In this document: positions 50,927-61,102 of the stretch, piece after piece
Position numbering within the stretch: position 1 is the first letter of the stretch
Layout of the letters: each line of letters opens with the position of its first letter
DNA from: JANQOH01 sp965214495
GTDB taxonomy: Bacteria; Pseudomonadota; Alphaproteobacteria; UBA7887
NCBI GenBank assembly: GCA_965214495.1
Contig: OZ243958.1
Span: 248,001-312,000 of the forward strand
Length of the DNA stretch: 64,000 nucleotides
Direction: 5' to 3'
Program-made: the position numbers and the translations under genes
The notes under the pieces: generated by a model
The model's database searches: none
Told to the model about the DNA's origin: nothing
What the model saw: only the letters and a program-made list of their open reading frames with translations

Positions 50927-52222
50927 CTACAGTGCGCCGGCGATGGAAATGGCGGATTTCCACGTGCCCCAGATCGAAAGCAGGAACAGCGCGGCGAGGA
51001 AGCCGTTCTCCCACCACTTGTTGCGATAGGCCGCGCCGATAAACGCTTCGCGCGCCGTCAGATACCACAACGCGCCGCACAGAATCGGCAGCACGACAAC
51101 CGACGCGGCGTTGCCGACGATGGTCAGCACGATGAAATCGGGGGCGCCGGGCAGGCTCCACACCAGAGGCGAGAACAGGCACCAGACGACGACGAGGCGG
51201 TAGGCGACCGACCCGCCGACGTCGAACGGATCTGCCGGCACCGCTTCGGTCGCGCGGTGCACGCGCAGGACGTCGGTAAAGAGGTAACCGAAGCCGATCG
51301 CGCCGCCGATCACTGAACTGTACACCGCGGCGAACACGCCGACATAGAAGATCAACGCGCCGAGACCGCCAAGCGCGATGGTCAGCAGCTTGGAGAGGTC
51401 GTCGAGGGTCTCGATGGTTTCGCCGCGCGCGTGCAGGACCTCGGCGCCGATCGTCCAGACCGACAGGTTGAGGACGATCAGAACGCCGATTCCGAATGCG
51501 AGGTCGTAGAGCTGGACGCGGCGGAAACGCGGCCCCTTCCACCCCTTCTGCTGGATGAAATAGGGATACAGCAGATTGGCGATCGAGCCGCCGACGGCGC
51601 CGATCAGCGAGGTGATGACCAGCAGCGCGCCGTAGGAACCCTGTTGTTCGGGAACCTCGAACAGCAGCACGCCTTTCGCCGCCGCGACCGGGTCGGGACC
51701 GCTCCACGCCGCCACTCCGATCACCGAAACGCTGAGCATGGCGAGAAAGGCGTAGAAGACGGGTTCGAGGTGTTTGTACAGTCCGCGAAAGACGAAGGCC
51801 GCAGCCACCGTCACCCAGATCGCCGACCACAGGAACGGTGCGCCGAACCCGAACAGCTTTTCGCTCGCGAGGCCGAGGCCGCGCACCAGGAACGAGCCGT
51901 AGATGTGTCCGAAGATCAGCGCCACGACGCCGACGAAGAGCGGCATCCAGCGGTGGACCCGCCGGAGCCCCGACAGCACGCTCTCGCCGTGCTGGTTGCA
52001 GAGCTGGTATTTGGCGATGATGGACACGAACGCGAAACGCACGAACAGCGCGAGCGCCATCGCCCACATCAGCGTATAGCCGTAATTGCCGCCGGCGACG
52101 GCGGAGTCGACCAGGTCGCCGGCGCCGAGCCAGGTCAGCGCCACCACCAGGCCGGGGCCGAACGCCCGGATGTACTGGAAAAAGGTCGTCGGAACGCTCG
52201 GTTCGGGCGCTGCCTTGTTCAT
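50927..52222 (-). CDS. NRAMP-related transporter without the metal-site DPGN motif
   Basis: A 431-residue polytopic protein with eleven or so segments. Helix 1 has LGAGDLVDSAVAGGNYGY where classical NRAMP metal transporters have DPGN; helix 6 reads GAVGGSIANLLYPYF and lacks the usual Met-Pro-His site. The substrate may not be Mn/Fe. 48 bp separate its end from acnA; they may be co-transcribed. Confidence 0.85.
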   Translation of the reverse strand: MNKAAPEPSVPTTFFQYIRAFGPGLVVALTWLGAGDLVDSAVAGGNYGYTLMWAMALALFVRFAFVSIIAKYQLCNQHGESVLSGLRRVHRWMPLFVGVVALIFGHIYGSFLVRGLGLASEKLFGFGAPFLWSAIWVTVAAAFVFRGLYKHLEPVFYAFLAMLSVSVIGVAAWSGPDPVAAAKGVLLFEVPEQQGSYGALLVITSLIGAVGGSIANLLYPYFIQQKGWKGPRFRRVQLYDLAFGIGVLIVLNLSVWTIGAEVLHARGETIETLDDLSKLLTIALGGLGALIFYVGVFAAVYSSVIGGAIGFGYLFTDVLRVHRATEAVPADPFDVGGSVAYRLVVVWCLFSPLVWSLPGAPDFIVLTIVGNAASVVVLPILCGALWYLTAREAFIGAAYRNKWWENGFLAALFLLSIWGTWKSAISIAGAL

Positions 52223-52336
52223 CGGCCTCTCCTCGCGCCGGCGGCGCGGCGGCGGTCATAGCACGGGGTGCCGCGGATTATCGAATCCCCCGCGCGTGTG
52301 CTGTAGCCTGCCGCCGGGCCTGCGGGGGAGGGAGCG

Positions 52337-53137
52337 ATGGCGAAGTTGAGTGGGCGGACGGCGATCGTCACCGGCGGCGCGCGCGGCATCGGCGGTGCGA
52401 CGGCGCAGGCGTTGGCGGAAGCGGGCGCGGCGGTGCTGGTCACCGACGTGCTGGAAGAAGCGGGCGCGGCCACGACCGCCGGGATCCGTAAAGCGGGCGG
52501 TTCGGCCTCGTTCGCCACCCACGACGTGACCCGGGAAGAGGACTGGATCCGTGTGTTCGAAACCGCCGCGGAGCGTCATGGCGGGCCGCACGTGGTGGTC
52601 AACAATGCCGGTATCTTCGTCGAACGACCGCTTGAAGAGATGACTCTGGAGGAGTGGCGGCGGCAGACCGCGGTCAATCTCGACGGGGTGTTCCTCGGCG
52701 TCAAATACGCGATGCGGGTGTTGAAGGAGACCTGCGCCGATGGCGGTCCCTCCGGGTCGATCGTCAACCTGTCGTCGGTTGCCGGTCTGATCGGTTCGCC
52801 GTTGAGTGCCGGCTATGGCGCGACCAAGGGCGGGGTGCGTTTGTTGACCAAATCGGCGGCGCTGGAGTGCGCGCATTTCGGTTACAACATTCGCGTCAAC
52901 TCGGTGCATCCCGGCATCGTCGAGACCGACATGATGACACAGGTTGCACGCAAGATGATGACGATACGGAACGCGGACTACGACAGGGCGTGGCAGTATC
53001 TCGACGATTTCCAGCCGATCGGCCGCAAGGGCCGACCGGAGGAGATTGCGCGCGCCGTGGTCTTTCTGGCGTCCGACGACTCGTCGCTGATGACCGGCGC
53101 GGAGCTGGTGCTCGACGGCGGCCTGACCGCAAAGTGA
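52337..53137 (+). CDS. Short-chain dehydrogenase/reductase
   Basis: A 266-residue classical SDR. Cofactor motif TGGARGIGG (residues 12-20), NNAG at 91-94, catalytic Ser in LSSVAGL and Tyr-x3-Lys in YGATKGG, and the usual C-terminal ELVLDGGLTAK. Asp at the end of strand 2 (VTDV) suggests NAD(H). Substrate unknown. Confidence 0.92.
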   Translation: MAKLSGRTAIVTGGARGIGGATAQALAEAGAAVLVTDVLEEAGAATTAGIRKAGGSASFATHDVTREEDWIRVFETAAERHGGPHVVVNNAGIFVERPLEEMTLEEWRRQTAVNLDGVFLGVKYAMRVLKETCADGGPSGSIVNLSSVAGLIGSPLSAGYGATKGGVRLLTKSAALECAHFGYNIRVNSVHPGIVETDMMTQVARKMMTIRNADYDRAWQYLDDFQPIGRKGRPEEIARAVVFLASDDSSLMTGAELVLDGGLTAK

Positions 53138-53193
53138 GGCGGCGCCGTTCGCTACCGTTGCTTCGGAGACGGCGGAGCCCGTAAGATGGTGGC

Positions 53194-53628
53194 ATGACTG
53201 CGGAAACGATGCCCCTTCTGATCGCGATCCTGTCGGTCGGCGTCGCGATGGCGGGGTTGATGATCGGCCTGTTCGCATGGCTGCGTCGGGACATGGCGCG
53301 TCTGGAAGCGCGGATGAACGCGCGGATCGACGACCTGCGGGACGACATGAACCAGCGTTTCGGCGAATTGCGGGACGACATGAACCAGCGTTTCGCCGAT
53401 ATGAACCAGCGTTTCGGCGAATTGCGCGGCGACATGGATCGGCGGTTCGGCGATATGGATCGGCGGTTCGGCGATATGGAACGGCGGTTCGACGGATTAC
53501 GCGGGGAGGTCCGGGATCTTCGCCAGGAGACCGGCGAGGTTCGCGAGCGCATGGCGCGTCTGGAGGGTTTGCTCGACGGGTTGCGGGAAGCGATCGTCGC
53601 TCGTGCTGTGCCGGAAGCGGCGGAGTAG
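53194..53628 (+). CDS. Membrane-anchored coiled-coil protein with tandem repeats
   Basis: A 144-residue protein. Residues 7-28 form a membrane helix (LLIAILSVGVAMAGLMIGLF), followed by a coiled coil made of degenerate 7-11-residue repeats (DDMNQRFGELR, DMDRRFG, DMERRFD) up to about residue 105. Proteins of this sort occur widely without known function. The DNA of the repeats (about 53340-53485) is itself repetitive and may vary in length. Confidence 0.8.
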   Translation: MTAETMPLLIAILSVGVAMAGLMIGLFAWLRRDMARLEARMNARIDDLRDDMNQRFGELRDDMNQRFADMNQRFGELRGDMDRRFGDMDRRFGDMERRFDGLRGEVRDLRQETGEVRERMARLEGLLDGLREAIVARAVPEAAE

Positions 53629-53669
53629 CGGCGGAATCGCTGCCTCGGCCGACTGTCGCGAATCCGGAT

Positions 53670-54278
53670 ATGGGAGGCGTGAGCTGGCCCAAGCGGTTCA
53701 ACGTGGTGGACTTGGGGCGGCTTGGTTCCCCGATTATGGCCAGAACATTGGGTGCCGCCCGTGCGAATTATTTCTTCGATTACGTGGCGCCGGACATCGT
53801 CCAAAGTCACTCTGCCCACAGCTGTTACCACGACGACGAGATTTTCGCCGATCCGCGATTCGGGAATCTGTACCGTCCTCTCGACACACGGGTGACGCGC
53901 TGGACACGGGAGAACTGCAAATCGAATCCGCATTCCCTGTCCGGCTACTGGATTCGGTCGGACATCCGTAAGTCTTCCGGCTTGGCTGAGCGCCGACTCA
54001 TCGACCGAATGACGGCGGATCCGTCGTCCCGGCTGCTTCGTGTCGAGTTGGAGCGCTGTCAGGCGAACCAGGCGAGCGCGGCCGGCGATTGCGTATATAT
54101 CGCCAGAACTGCGTGGCGGTTTCTCCCGGAATTGCGGCGGCGGGGCCAAGCCGACGCGCTTGACGGGATTTTCGCCGCCAGCCGCACGGCCCCGTTCGAT
54201 CGTTTTCTCGTAAACGGCTGGCGCGACGGGCGGGCCCACTTGGAGGCCATCGCATTCATCGCGGGTAACGCCACATGA
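53670..54278 (+). CDS. Hypothetical protein, no recognised family
   Basis: A 202-residue soluble protein starting at ATG 53670. It has no signal peptide or membrane helix. Aromatic and charged residues dominate the first half (YFFDYVAPDIV, CYHDDEIFADPRFGNLYRP), the second half is helical. Three Cys and several His could bind metal. Codon use is somewhat less GC-rich than in the adjoining genes. I do not recognise it. Confidence 0.55.
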   Translation: MGGVSWPKRFNVVDLGRLGSPIMARTLGAARANYFFDYVAPDIVQSHSAHSCYHDDEIFADPRFGNLYRPLDTRVTRWTRENCKSNPHSLSGYWIRSDIRKSSGLAERRLIDRMTADPSSRLLRVELERCQANQASAAGDCVYIARTAWRFLPELRRRGQADALDGIFAASRTAPFDRFLVNGWRDGRAHLEAIAFIAGNAT

Positions 54279-54481
54279 GGTCTCACGACGCGTTGCCGCT
54301 CCAACAGCGCATCCAGGGTTTCAGCGCCGTTCGCCGCCGCTCTCTTCGGATTCGCTCTGCGCGGAAAATCGGCCCTCGCGACCGCGCTTGACAGGGATCG
54401 ACCGGAGGCGCGAAGGTTCGACGCGGAAGGCCGCGGGTCCGACGGGGATCGCGGACCCCCGGCCGCCGGGGAGTCGACACG

Positions 54482-55498
54482 GTGGCGACGGCCGCACGCC
54501 CAGAGGACTACGGTCCGCTGAAGGCTTATCGGGTCGCTTCGACGGTGAAACCGGACGAAGCGGTCGACGTCATCTCTCAGACCTATTGCGACCACACGGT
54601 TCGCATCCTCGATGCCGCTTCCGCGTTGCGTTTCCGCTTCCATGAGGCGCGCCTGGCCGGAACGACGGTCGGCGCCATGTCGTTCGACGCCGACTTTCAC
54701 TACGATCTCGGCGAGACCGAGTCGTATTTCCTCGTCCAGCTCGCCGATCGGGGCGCCATCGAGTATGTCAATGGCGGGGTGAGGTGCGAGGTGACGCGCG
54801 AACAGGGCATGGTAACCTCGCCGACGCGGCCGCTGCGCATCCGTTACGGCGAACGATCGCGCGGTCTCATCTTCAAAATCTGCCGCCCGGCGCTGGAAAC
54901 CCGCCTCGGCGCACTGATCGGCGCCCCGGTCGCGCGTCCGCTGATCTTCGATGCCCCGGTCCCTGCAGGAAGCCGCTTCGCGGTCCGTTACCGGCGACTC
55001 CTCGACTACATCGTCCGCGAACTCGACGCTGGCGGCCTGGCAGACCTGCCGTTGCTCGTCGCCAGTCTGGAAGACATGGTGATGACCGCCCTGCTGACCG
55101 GCCAGCGCCACAATTACTCCGCCTGTTTGGAGACCCCGGCGCCGTGCGCGGCGCTGCGCCATGTCGAGCGGGTCGAGGATTACGTCAAGGCGAACCCGAC
55201 GCGGTCGTTCGCGATCGAGGACTTCGTGTCGTTGACCGGAGTCAGCGGGCGTTCCCTCTATCGCGCGTTCAGACGCTTTCGCGGTTACGCGCCGATGGGG
55301 TTCGTGCGCGCGGCGCGACTACGCCTCGCCCGCGTTCGCCTGACGCAGGGCGATACCGGTGCGACGGTCACCCGCATCGCTCACGAGTGCGGTTTCGAGC
55401 ATCTCGGCCGCTTTGGCCAGGAATATGCCGCGCGTTATGGTGAGCCGCCGTCGCAAACCCTGAAACGCGCCCGCCGGTCATCCACCGTCGCACGGTAG
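54482..55498 (+). CDS. AraC-family transcriptional regulator
   Basis: A 338-residue regulator: N-terminal cupin-like effector domain (residues about 20-220, AraC_binding_2 type) and C-terminal AraC HTH (about 235-330; FVSLTGVSGRSLYRAFRRF and RIAHECGFEHLGRFGQEY). The 203-bp region upstream shows no other gene. The effector and target are unknown. GTG 54482 is the start. Confidence 0.88.
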   Translation: MATAARPEDYGPLKAYRVASTVKPDEAVDVISQTYCDHTVRILDAASALRFRFHEARLAGTTVGAMSFDADFHYDLGETESYFLVQLADRGAIEYVNGGVRCEVTREQGMVTSPTRPLRIRYGERSRGLIFKICRPALETRLGALIGAPVARPLIFDAPVPAGSRFAVRYRRLLDYIVRELDAGGLADLPLLVASLEDMVMTALLTGQRHNYSACLETPAPCAALRHVERVEDYVKANPTRSFAIEDFVSLTGVSGRSLYRAFRRFRGYAPMGFVRAARLRLARVRLTQGDTGATVTRIAHECGFEHLGRFGQEYAARYGEPPSQTLKRARRSSTVAR

Positions 55499-55508
55499 CC
55501 CGCGGCGC

Positions 55509-56465
55509 TCATCCGACTCCGTCCCGTCCCATATGCATGAATTTCTCGCGCCGCCGGGCGCGCAATTCGCCGCCGGGGACGTCGATCAACTCGCGCAGGG
55601 CGTGCTCAATCGCGTCGCCGACCGCCGTCAGAACCGCATCCGGATCGCGATGCGCTCCGCCGACGGGTTCGGGAATGATGGATTCGATGACGCCGAGGCC
55701 TTGCAGATCCTCCGCGGTCAGGCGTAGCGCCTCGGCCGCTTCGCGCGCCTTATCCGCGCTGCGCCACAGGATGGAGGCGCACCCTTCCGGCGAGATCACC
55801 GAATAGATCGCGTTCTCCAGCATCGCGACATGGTTCGCCGCCGCCAGCGCGATCGCGCCGCCGGAGCCGCCCTCGCCGACGATGACGCCGATCAGGGGCA
55901 CGCGAAGGTCGAGGCATTTCTCGATCGAGCGCGCGATGGCTTCCGCCTGTCCGCGCTCCTCGGCGCCGATGCCTGGCCAGGCGCCTGGCGTATCGACCAA
56001 CGAGATGATCGGCAGGCCGAAACGTTCGGCGAGCGCCATCGCGCGAACCGCCTTGCGGTAGCCTTCGGGTTGCGCCATGCCGAAATTATGCTTCACGCGG
56101 CCATCGGTATCGGCGCCCTTCTCGTGCCCGAGGACGAGTGCCGAATAGCCACGAAAGCGTCCGAGACCGGCGACGATCGCGCTGTCGTTTCCGAAGGCGC
56201 GGTCGCCGGCCAGCGGCATGAAATCGGTGAACAGCGCTTCGACATAGTCGCTGAAATGCGGGCGGTCGGCGTGGCGCGCGACCTGAACCTTCTGCCACGG
56301 TGTGAGTTTGCTGTAGGTCTGGCGCAACAGACGCTTGACCTTGACCTGCAAGCGTCCGACCTCGTCGACGATGTTGAAATCGCCGCTGTCGCTCAGGTGC
56401 CGAAGTTCCTTGATCTTGCCTTCAAGCTCGGCGATGGGCCGCTCAAAGTCGAGAAAACCGTTCAT
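55509..56465 (-). CDS. accA: Acetyl-CoA carboxylase carboxyltransferase subunit alpha
   Basis: A 318-residue AccA. Family motifs: LDFERPIAELEGKIKEL at the start, GRVKHNFGMAQPEGYRKA, TPGAWPGIGAEERGQAEAIA, GEGGSGGAIALA and ISPEGCASILWR. It transfers the carboxyl group from biotin to acetyl-CoA in the first step of fatty acid synthesis. 38 bp downstream of xerD on the same strand. Confidence 0.97.
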   Translation of the reverse strand: MNGFLDFERPIAELEGKIKELRHLSDSGDFNIVDEVGRLQVKVKRLLRQTYSKLTPWQKVQVARHADRPHFSDYVEALFTDFMPLAGDRAFGNDSAIVAGLGRFRGYSALVLGHEKGADTDGRVKHNFGMAQPEGYRKAVRAMALAERFGLPIISLVDTPGAWPGIGAEERGQAEAIARSIEKCLDLRVPLIGVIVGEGGSGGAIALAAANHVAMLENAIYSVISPEGCASILWRSADKAREAAEALRLTAEDLQGLGVIESIIPEPVGGAHRDPDAVLTAVGDAIEHALRELIDVPGGELRARRREKFMHMGRDGVG

Positions 56466-56503
56466 GACAACACCCTATCATGAAAGCCTGACATTATATC
56501 GCA

Positions 56504-57405
<902 letters not shown>

Positions 57406-57409
<4 letters not shown>

Positions 57410-59163
57410 CGCGAGTCCTCGATCAGCGCCTCGATGGCGATCGCGCGGGCATCGTCGGCAAGACCCAGGGCGCGCAGCGTGCGGATGACGGCGCCCAGGG
57501 TCAGCGAACTCGCGGCCGCCGGGCCGGCATCGCCGAGGACGATCAGCGCCAGCAGCAGCGCTTCGCCGGTGCGTCGAGCGCGTGCGGCGTCGCGCATCCC
57601 GTAGCGCAAACCGATATTCGGTATCGCGACCGTGATTTCCGGTGCGCTATCGAGGAACACCGTCCAGCCTTCCGCGCCGATATTTCGTCCGAGCGCATCG
57701 AGAATCATGAAGACGCGGTCGGCACGCCGGGCCCGCGTGGTCGAATCGATCTCGGGCGGGGTCTCGTTCCACCACCGCGTGGCCGTATCCGCATTCCAGT
57801 CGGCGCCCGCGTTCAGCGCGGCGACCAGAGGGAAACCGCGCCAACGCGCCGCTGCCGCCTCGGTGTCGGCGGTCGCCGGGATGGCCAGCGTTCGGCGCCA
57901 TGCGGTGGCCGCCGCGCCCCGGTCGTTGGCGGCCAGCGCGCGTACCGCATCGGGTGCGAACCAGGCCAGGCGCCGGTTCGGCGCCAGGGTGAACAGCGCC
58001 TCGGCCGAGGCCCGCGCCAGCGGCGCGAAACCGGGTCCGTCCGGCGCCGGCGACCACAGGGCCGACAACAGCGCCGCCCGCCGGTCGCCTTCGACCGCAG
58101 CGAGCGCTGCCTGAAAGAGCAGTGCGCGCGCGATCGCGCCGTCGGCGGCCTTGGTCGTGCTGGTGACGGCGTCCAGCTCTTCCGCCGTGAAGGACGGGAG
58201 CCGACAGATGTCGCCCAGCTCCTGCGACGATAGCGCGCCGGTCGCCGCCGCACGTTCGGCCGCCGCCAGCCGCGTCTCGACGACGACGTCGGGGTGCAAA
58301 GCGATCGCGCGCAACGCCGCAGGGCCCAGTTCGGCGACGTCACCCGGCTTGATCGGCACGCGGCCGACGACGCTGGCCGCGAAACCCAGGCCGTCGTCGA
58401 GCAGGGGTGTCTCGACCGCGGCATATCCGAGCAGATGGCCCGCGAGCCGCAGATAGGTATCGTCCGTGCCGTCGGCTTGATCGTTCAGGAGCGCCAGGGT
58501 CAGGCCGGCGGCATTGACGTTGCCGTCGTGGACCTGGCACAGCACCAGCGCGCGGCGCCATTGGCGGGTCGGCGCCGCCGCTATCGCGGTGCGGACCGAG
58601 ACACACGCCCGTTCGACCTCGCCACGCCAGAAAAAGGCTTCCGCACGCGGCCAGAGTCCTGGCGGGTCGCCCGCCGAGTCCGCCGTCAGGATGGCTTCTT
58701 CGAACGCGCCGAGCTTGACCAGCAGTGCGAGCCGTTGGGTGACGAACACACCCTCCGGCAGCACCCCGGGTGCGGGTGCGGCGGCGCTCGCGAGAAGGCG
58801 GCGCATCATGTCGCGCATCGCTGGCGAGCGCGCGGCGACCGGAAGCCGGCGCATCAGGTCGAGCAGGCGGTTCGGCTCGGCGCCGCGCCACAGATCCGCT
58901 CCGAAACCGCCATTGCCGGGACCGAGTGCGCCGGCGGCGTCGCCGCTCGCCTCTTCGATCTCGCCGATCGACACCGAATCCGGCCCCGTCGGTGCGACGA
59001 CGACCGGATCCGCACTGCGGGGTATGAGCGGCAGCGGCTCCGCAGGCTCCTGCGCCGCAGCGTGCGCCGCGCCGGCCACGAGACCGAAGGCCAGCCTGGT
59101 GAGCCAGCGATCCACGCGGGCGGCGACCCGGAACGGAGCCGGCTTAGCGGGGCAGGCGATCAT
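57406..59163 (-). CDS. Large secreted helical protein between xerD and aroK
   Basis: A 585-residue, Ala-rich protein with signal peptide (residues 1-40, cleavage near AHAAAQ). The mature region is almost all alpha-helix in TPR-like units without recognisable enzyme motifs. Proteins at this position, upstream of xerD and next to aroK, recur in alphaproteobacteria without an assigned role. The start at ATG 59163 overlaps the end of the 46-residue membrane protein gene. Confidence 0.75.
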
Positions 59164-59284
59164 CGGCGATCGGCTTCTCCACCCGCTCGGCAGGGACTGG
59201 AATATCCCATGTGACGAGCCAATACCCGCCCCCGGCGAGCGCGGCGAGAACCAGCAGGAAGACGATGAATCCGAACGTTCGCAT
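59144..59284 (-). CDS. 46-residue membrane protein
   Basis: A short gene from ATG 59284 to TAA 59144: a single membrane helix (residues 5-24, GFIVFLLVLAALAGGGYWLV) then the conserved-looking tail TWDIPVPAERVEKPIADDR. Many alphaproteobacteria have a small protein with a membrane helix followed by WDIPxP...VEKxIPxDRF in this position. A GGAGCGCC sequence lies just before the ATG. The stop overlaps the next gene's start by 20 bases, suggesting coupling. Confidence 0.8.
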   Translation of the reverse strand: MRTFGFIVFLLVLAALAGGGYWLVTWDIPVPAERVEKPIADDRLPR

Positions 59285-59435
59285 GGCGCTCCCGGCCCGC
59301 GCGGGCGATTGAATTCGGGGGCCGCGCCCATGCTATAGTTGACGCAGGTCGACGCAGCCTGCCGCGAAATCTAGCGGCCGGGACGTGTCGATTCAATGCG
59401 CTGGCGGCGCGCCCCGCGCCGGGAACATTGCCGAC

Positions 59436-59987
59436 ATGGACGACTGCCTGCGGGCGTTCGAAGATACCAGCATCGTTCTCGTCGGCCTCATGGGAGCGGG
59501 CAAGACGAGTGTCGGGAAACGCCTTGCTGCGCGCCTTGGCCGACCGTTCGTCGACGCCGATCGCGAGATCGAGGCCGCCGCCTGTATGTCGATAACGGAA
59601 ATTTTCGCCGCCCACGGCGAAGACCGTTTCCGGGCGATCGAACGGCGCACGATCGCGCGGCTGCTCGACAAATCGGATGCCGGGGCGCAGGTGCTGGCGA
59701 CCGGCGGCGGCGCGTTCATGGACTCCGGGACACGACGCCTGATCAAACGCTGCGCGGTCTCGGTATGGCTGAAGGCCGACCTCGACGTGCTGACGCGGCG
59801 GGTGGCGCGGCGGAAGAGCCGGCCTCTGCTCGCGACCGGCGACCCGCGCGCCGTCCTCGAATCGCTGATCGAGACCCGCTATCCGGTTTACGCCGAAGCC
59901 GATCTCACCGTCGAAAGCGCAGATGCGCCGCATGAAGCGATGGTTGAAAAGATCGTCGGGGCGCTGCGCGCGAAACAGGACGCATGA
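59436..59987 (+). CDS. aroK: Shikimate kinase
   Basis: A 183-residue NMP-kinase fold protein. P-loop GLMGAGKTS at residues 17-25, shikimate-binding DADREIE and the RAIERRTI segment, GGGAFM, and the lid RRKSRPLL. It phosphorylates shikimate. The start at ATG 59436 fits the family, and the ATGA overlap with aroB at 59984 supports the aroK-aroB operon. Confidence 0.96.
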   Translation: MDDCLRAFEDTSIVLVGLMGAGKTSVGKRLAARLGRPFVDADREIEAAACMSITEIFAAHGEDRFRAIERRTIARLLDKSDAGAQVLATGGGAFMDSGTRRLIKRCAVSVWLKADLDVLTRRVARRKSRPLLATGDPRAVLESLIETRYPVYAEADLTVESADAPHEAMVEKIVGALRAKQDA

Positions 59988-61099
59988 GCGCCGAGCGGAC
60001 GGTTCGCGTCGAACTCGGCGCGCGGAGCTACGACGTCATTATCGGCGCCGGCCTGATCGATCGCGCCGGACCGTTGCTGGCTCCGGTTCTGGCCGGACGC
60101 CGCGCCGCAGTGGTCAGCGACACGGAAGTCGCGCCGCTCTACCTTGAACGGTTACGAACGAGCCTGGCGGCGGCGGGTTTCAGTGTCACCGCGCATGTCG
60201 TGCCGGCCGGCGAAGCGACGAAATCGTGGAACCGACTGGGTCGTCTGATCGAAGCGCTGCTGGCCGCGCGCCTGGACCGTGACTCGACGGTGATCGCACT
60301 CGGCGGCGGTGTCGTCGGCGACCTTGCCGGCGTCGCGGCGGCGCTGGCCCTGCGCGGTATCGCTTTCGTGCAGATACCGACGACCCTGCTGGCGCAGATC
60401 GACAGTTCGGTCGGCGGCAAGACCGGCATCAACTCGGCGCACGGCAAGAACCTGATCGGTGCTTTTCTGCAACCGCGGCGCGTCCTCGCCGATATCGACA
60501 CGCTCGATACATTGCCGGGGCGTGAGCGGCTGGCGGGCTACGCCGAGTGCGTCAAATACGCTCTGATCGACGATCCGGCCTTTTTCGCATGGCTGGAAGA
60601 CAACGCCGCCGCGGTTCTCTCCGGCGGCGCGGCAGAGCGTGCCCACGCGATCGCCGTCTGCTGCGAAGCCAAGGCGCGCCTGGTCGCCGAAGACGAGCGT
60701 GAGACGGGCCGCCGCGCCCTGCTCAATCTCGGACACACCTTCGGTCATGCGCTCGAGCGCGCGGCGGGCTACGGTGCCGCGCTCGTTCACGGCGAGGCGG
60801 TCGCCGCCGGCACCGTAATGGCGTTCGATCTGTCCGTGCGGCTAGACTTCTGCACGCTGGCGGAGCGTGATCGGGTGCGCACGCATTTTGCCGCTGTCGG
60901 CCTGCCGCTTGCGCCGCCGCGCGCGCTCGCGGACAGTTGGCGCGCGCGCGATCTTCTCGACCACATGACGCACGACAAGAAGGCCCGCAACGGGCGCCCG
61001 ACGCTGGTGCTGGTGCGCGGAATCGGACAGGCGTTCCTGCATCGGGGCGCCACCGACGCAGACATTCTGGCGACGTTGGAGGCTGCGCTCGCGCATTGA
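59984..61099 (+). CDS. aroB: 3-dehydroquinate synthase
   Basis: A 371-residue AroB with NAD motif LGGGVVGDLAGVAAA, DSSVGGKTGINSAHGKNLIGAF, and the metal ligands Glu (YAECVKYAL) and two His (LGHTFGHALE, VHGEAVAAG). It makes 3-dehydroquinate from DAHP, the second step of the shikimate pathway. Full length. Confidence 0.97.
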   Translation: MSAERTVRVELGARSYDVIIGAGLIDRAGPLLAPVLAGRRAAVVSDTEVAPLYLERLRTSLAAAGFSVTAHVVPAGEATKSWNRLGRLIEALLAARLDRDSTVIALGGGVVGDLAGVAAALALRGIAFVQIPTTLLAQIDSSVGGKTGINSAHGKNLIGAFLQPRRVLADIDTLDTLPGRERLAGYAECVKYALIDDPAFFAWLEDNAAAVLSGGAAERAHAIAVCCEAKARLVAEDERETGRRALLNLGHTFGHALERAAGYGAALVHGEAVAAGTVMAFDLSVRLDFCTLAERDRVRTHFAAVGLPLAPPRALADSWRARDLLDHMTHDKKARNGRPTLVLVRGIGQAFLHRGATDADILATLEAALAH

Positions 61100-61102
61100 G
61101 CC

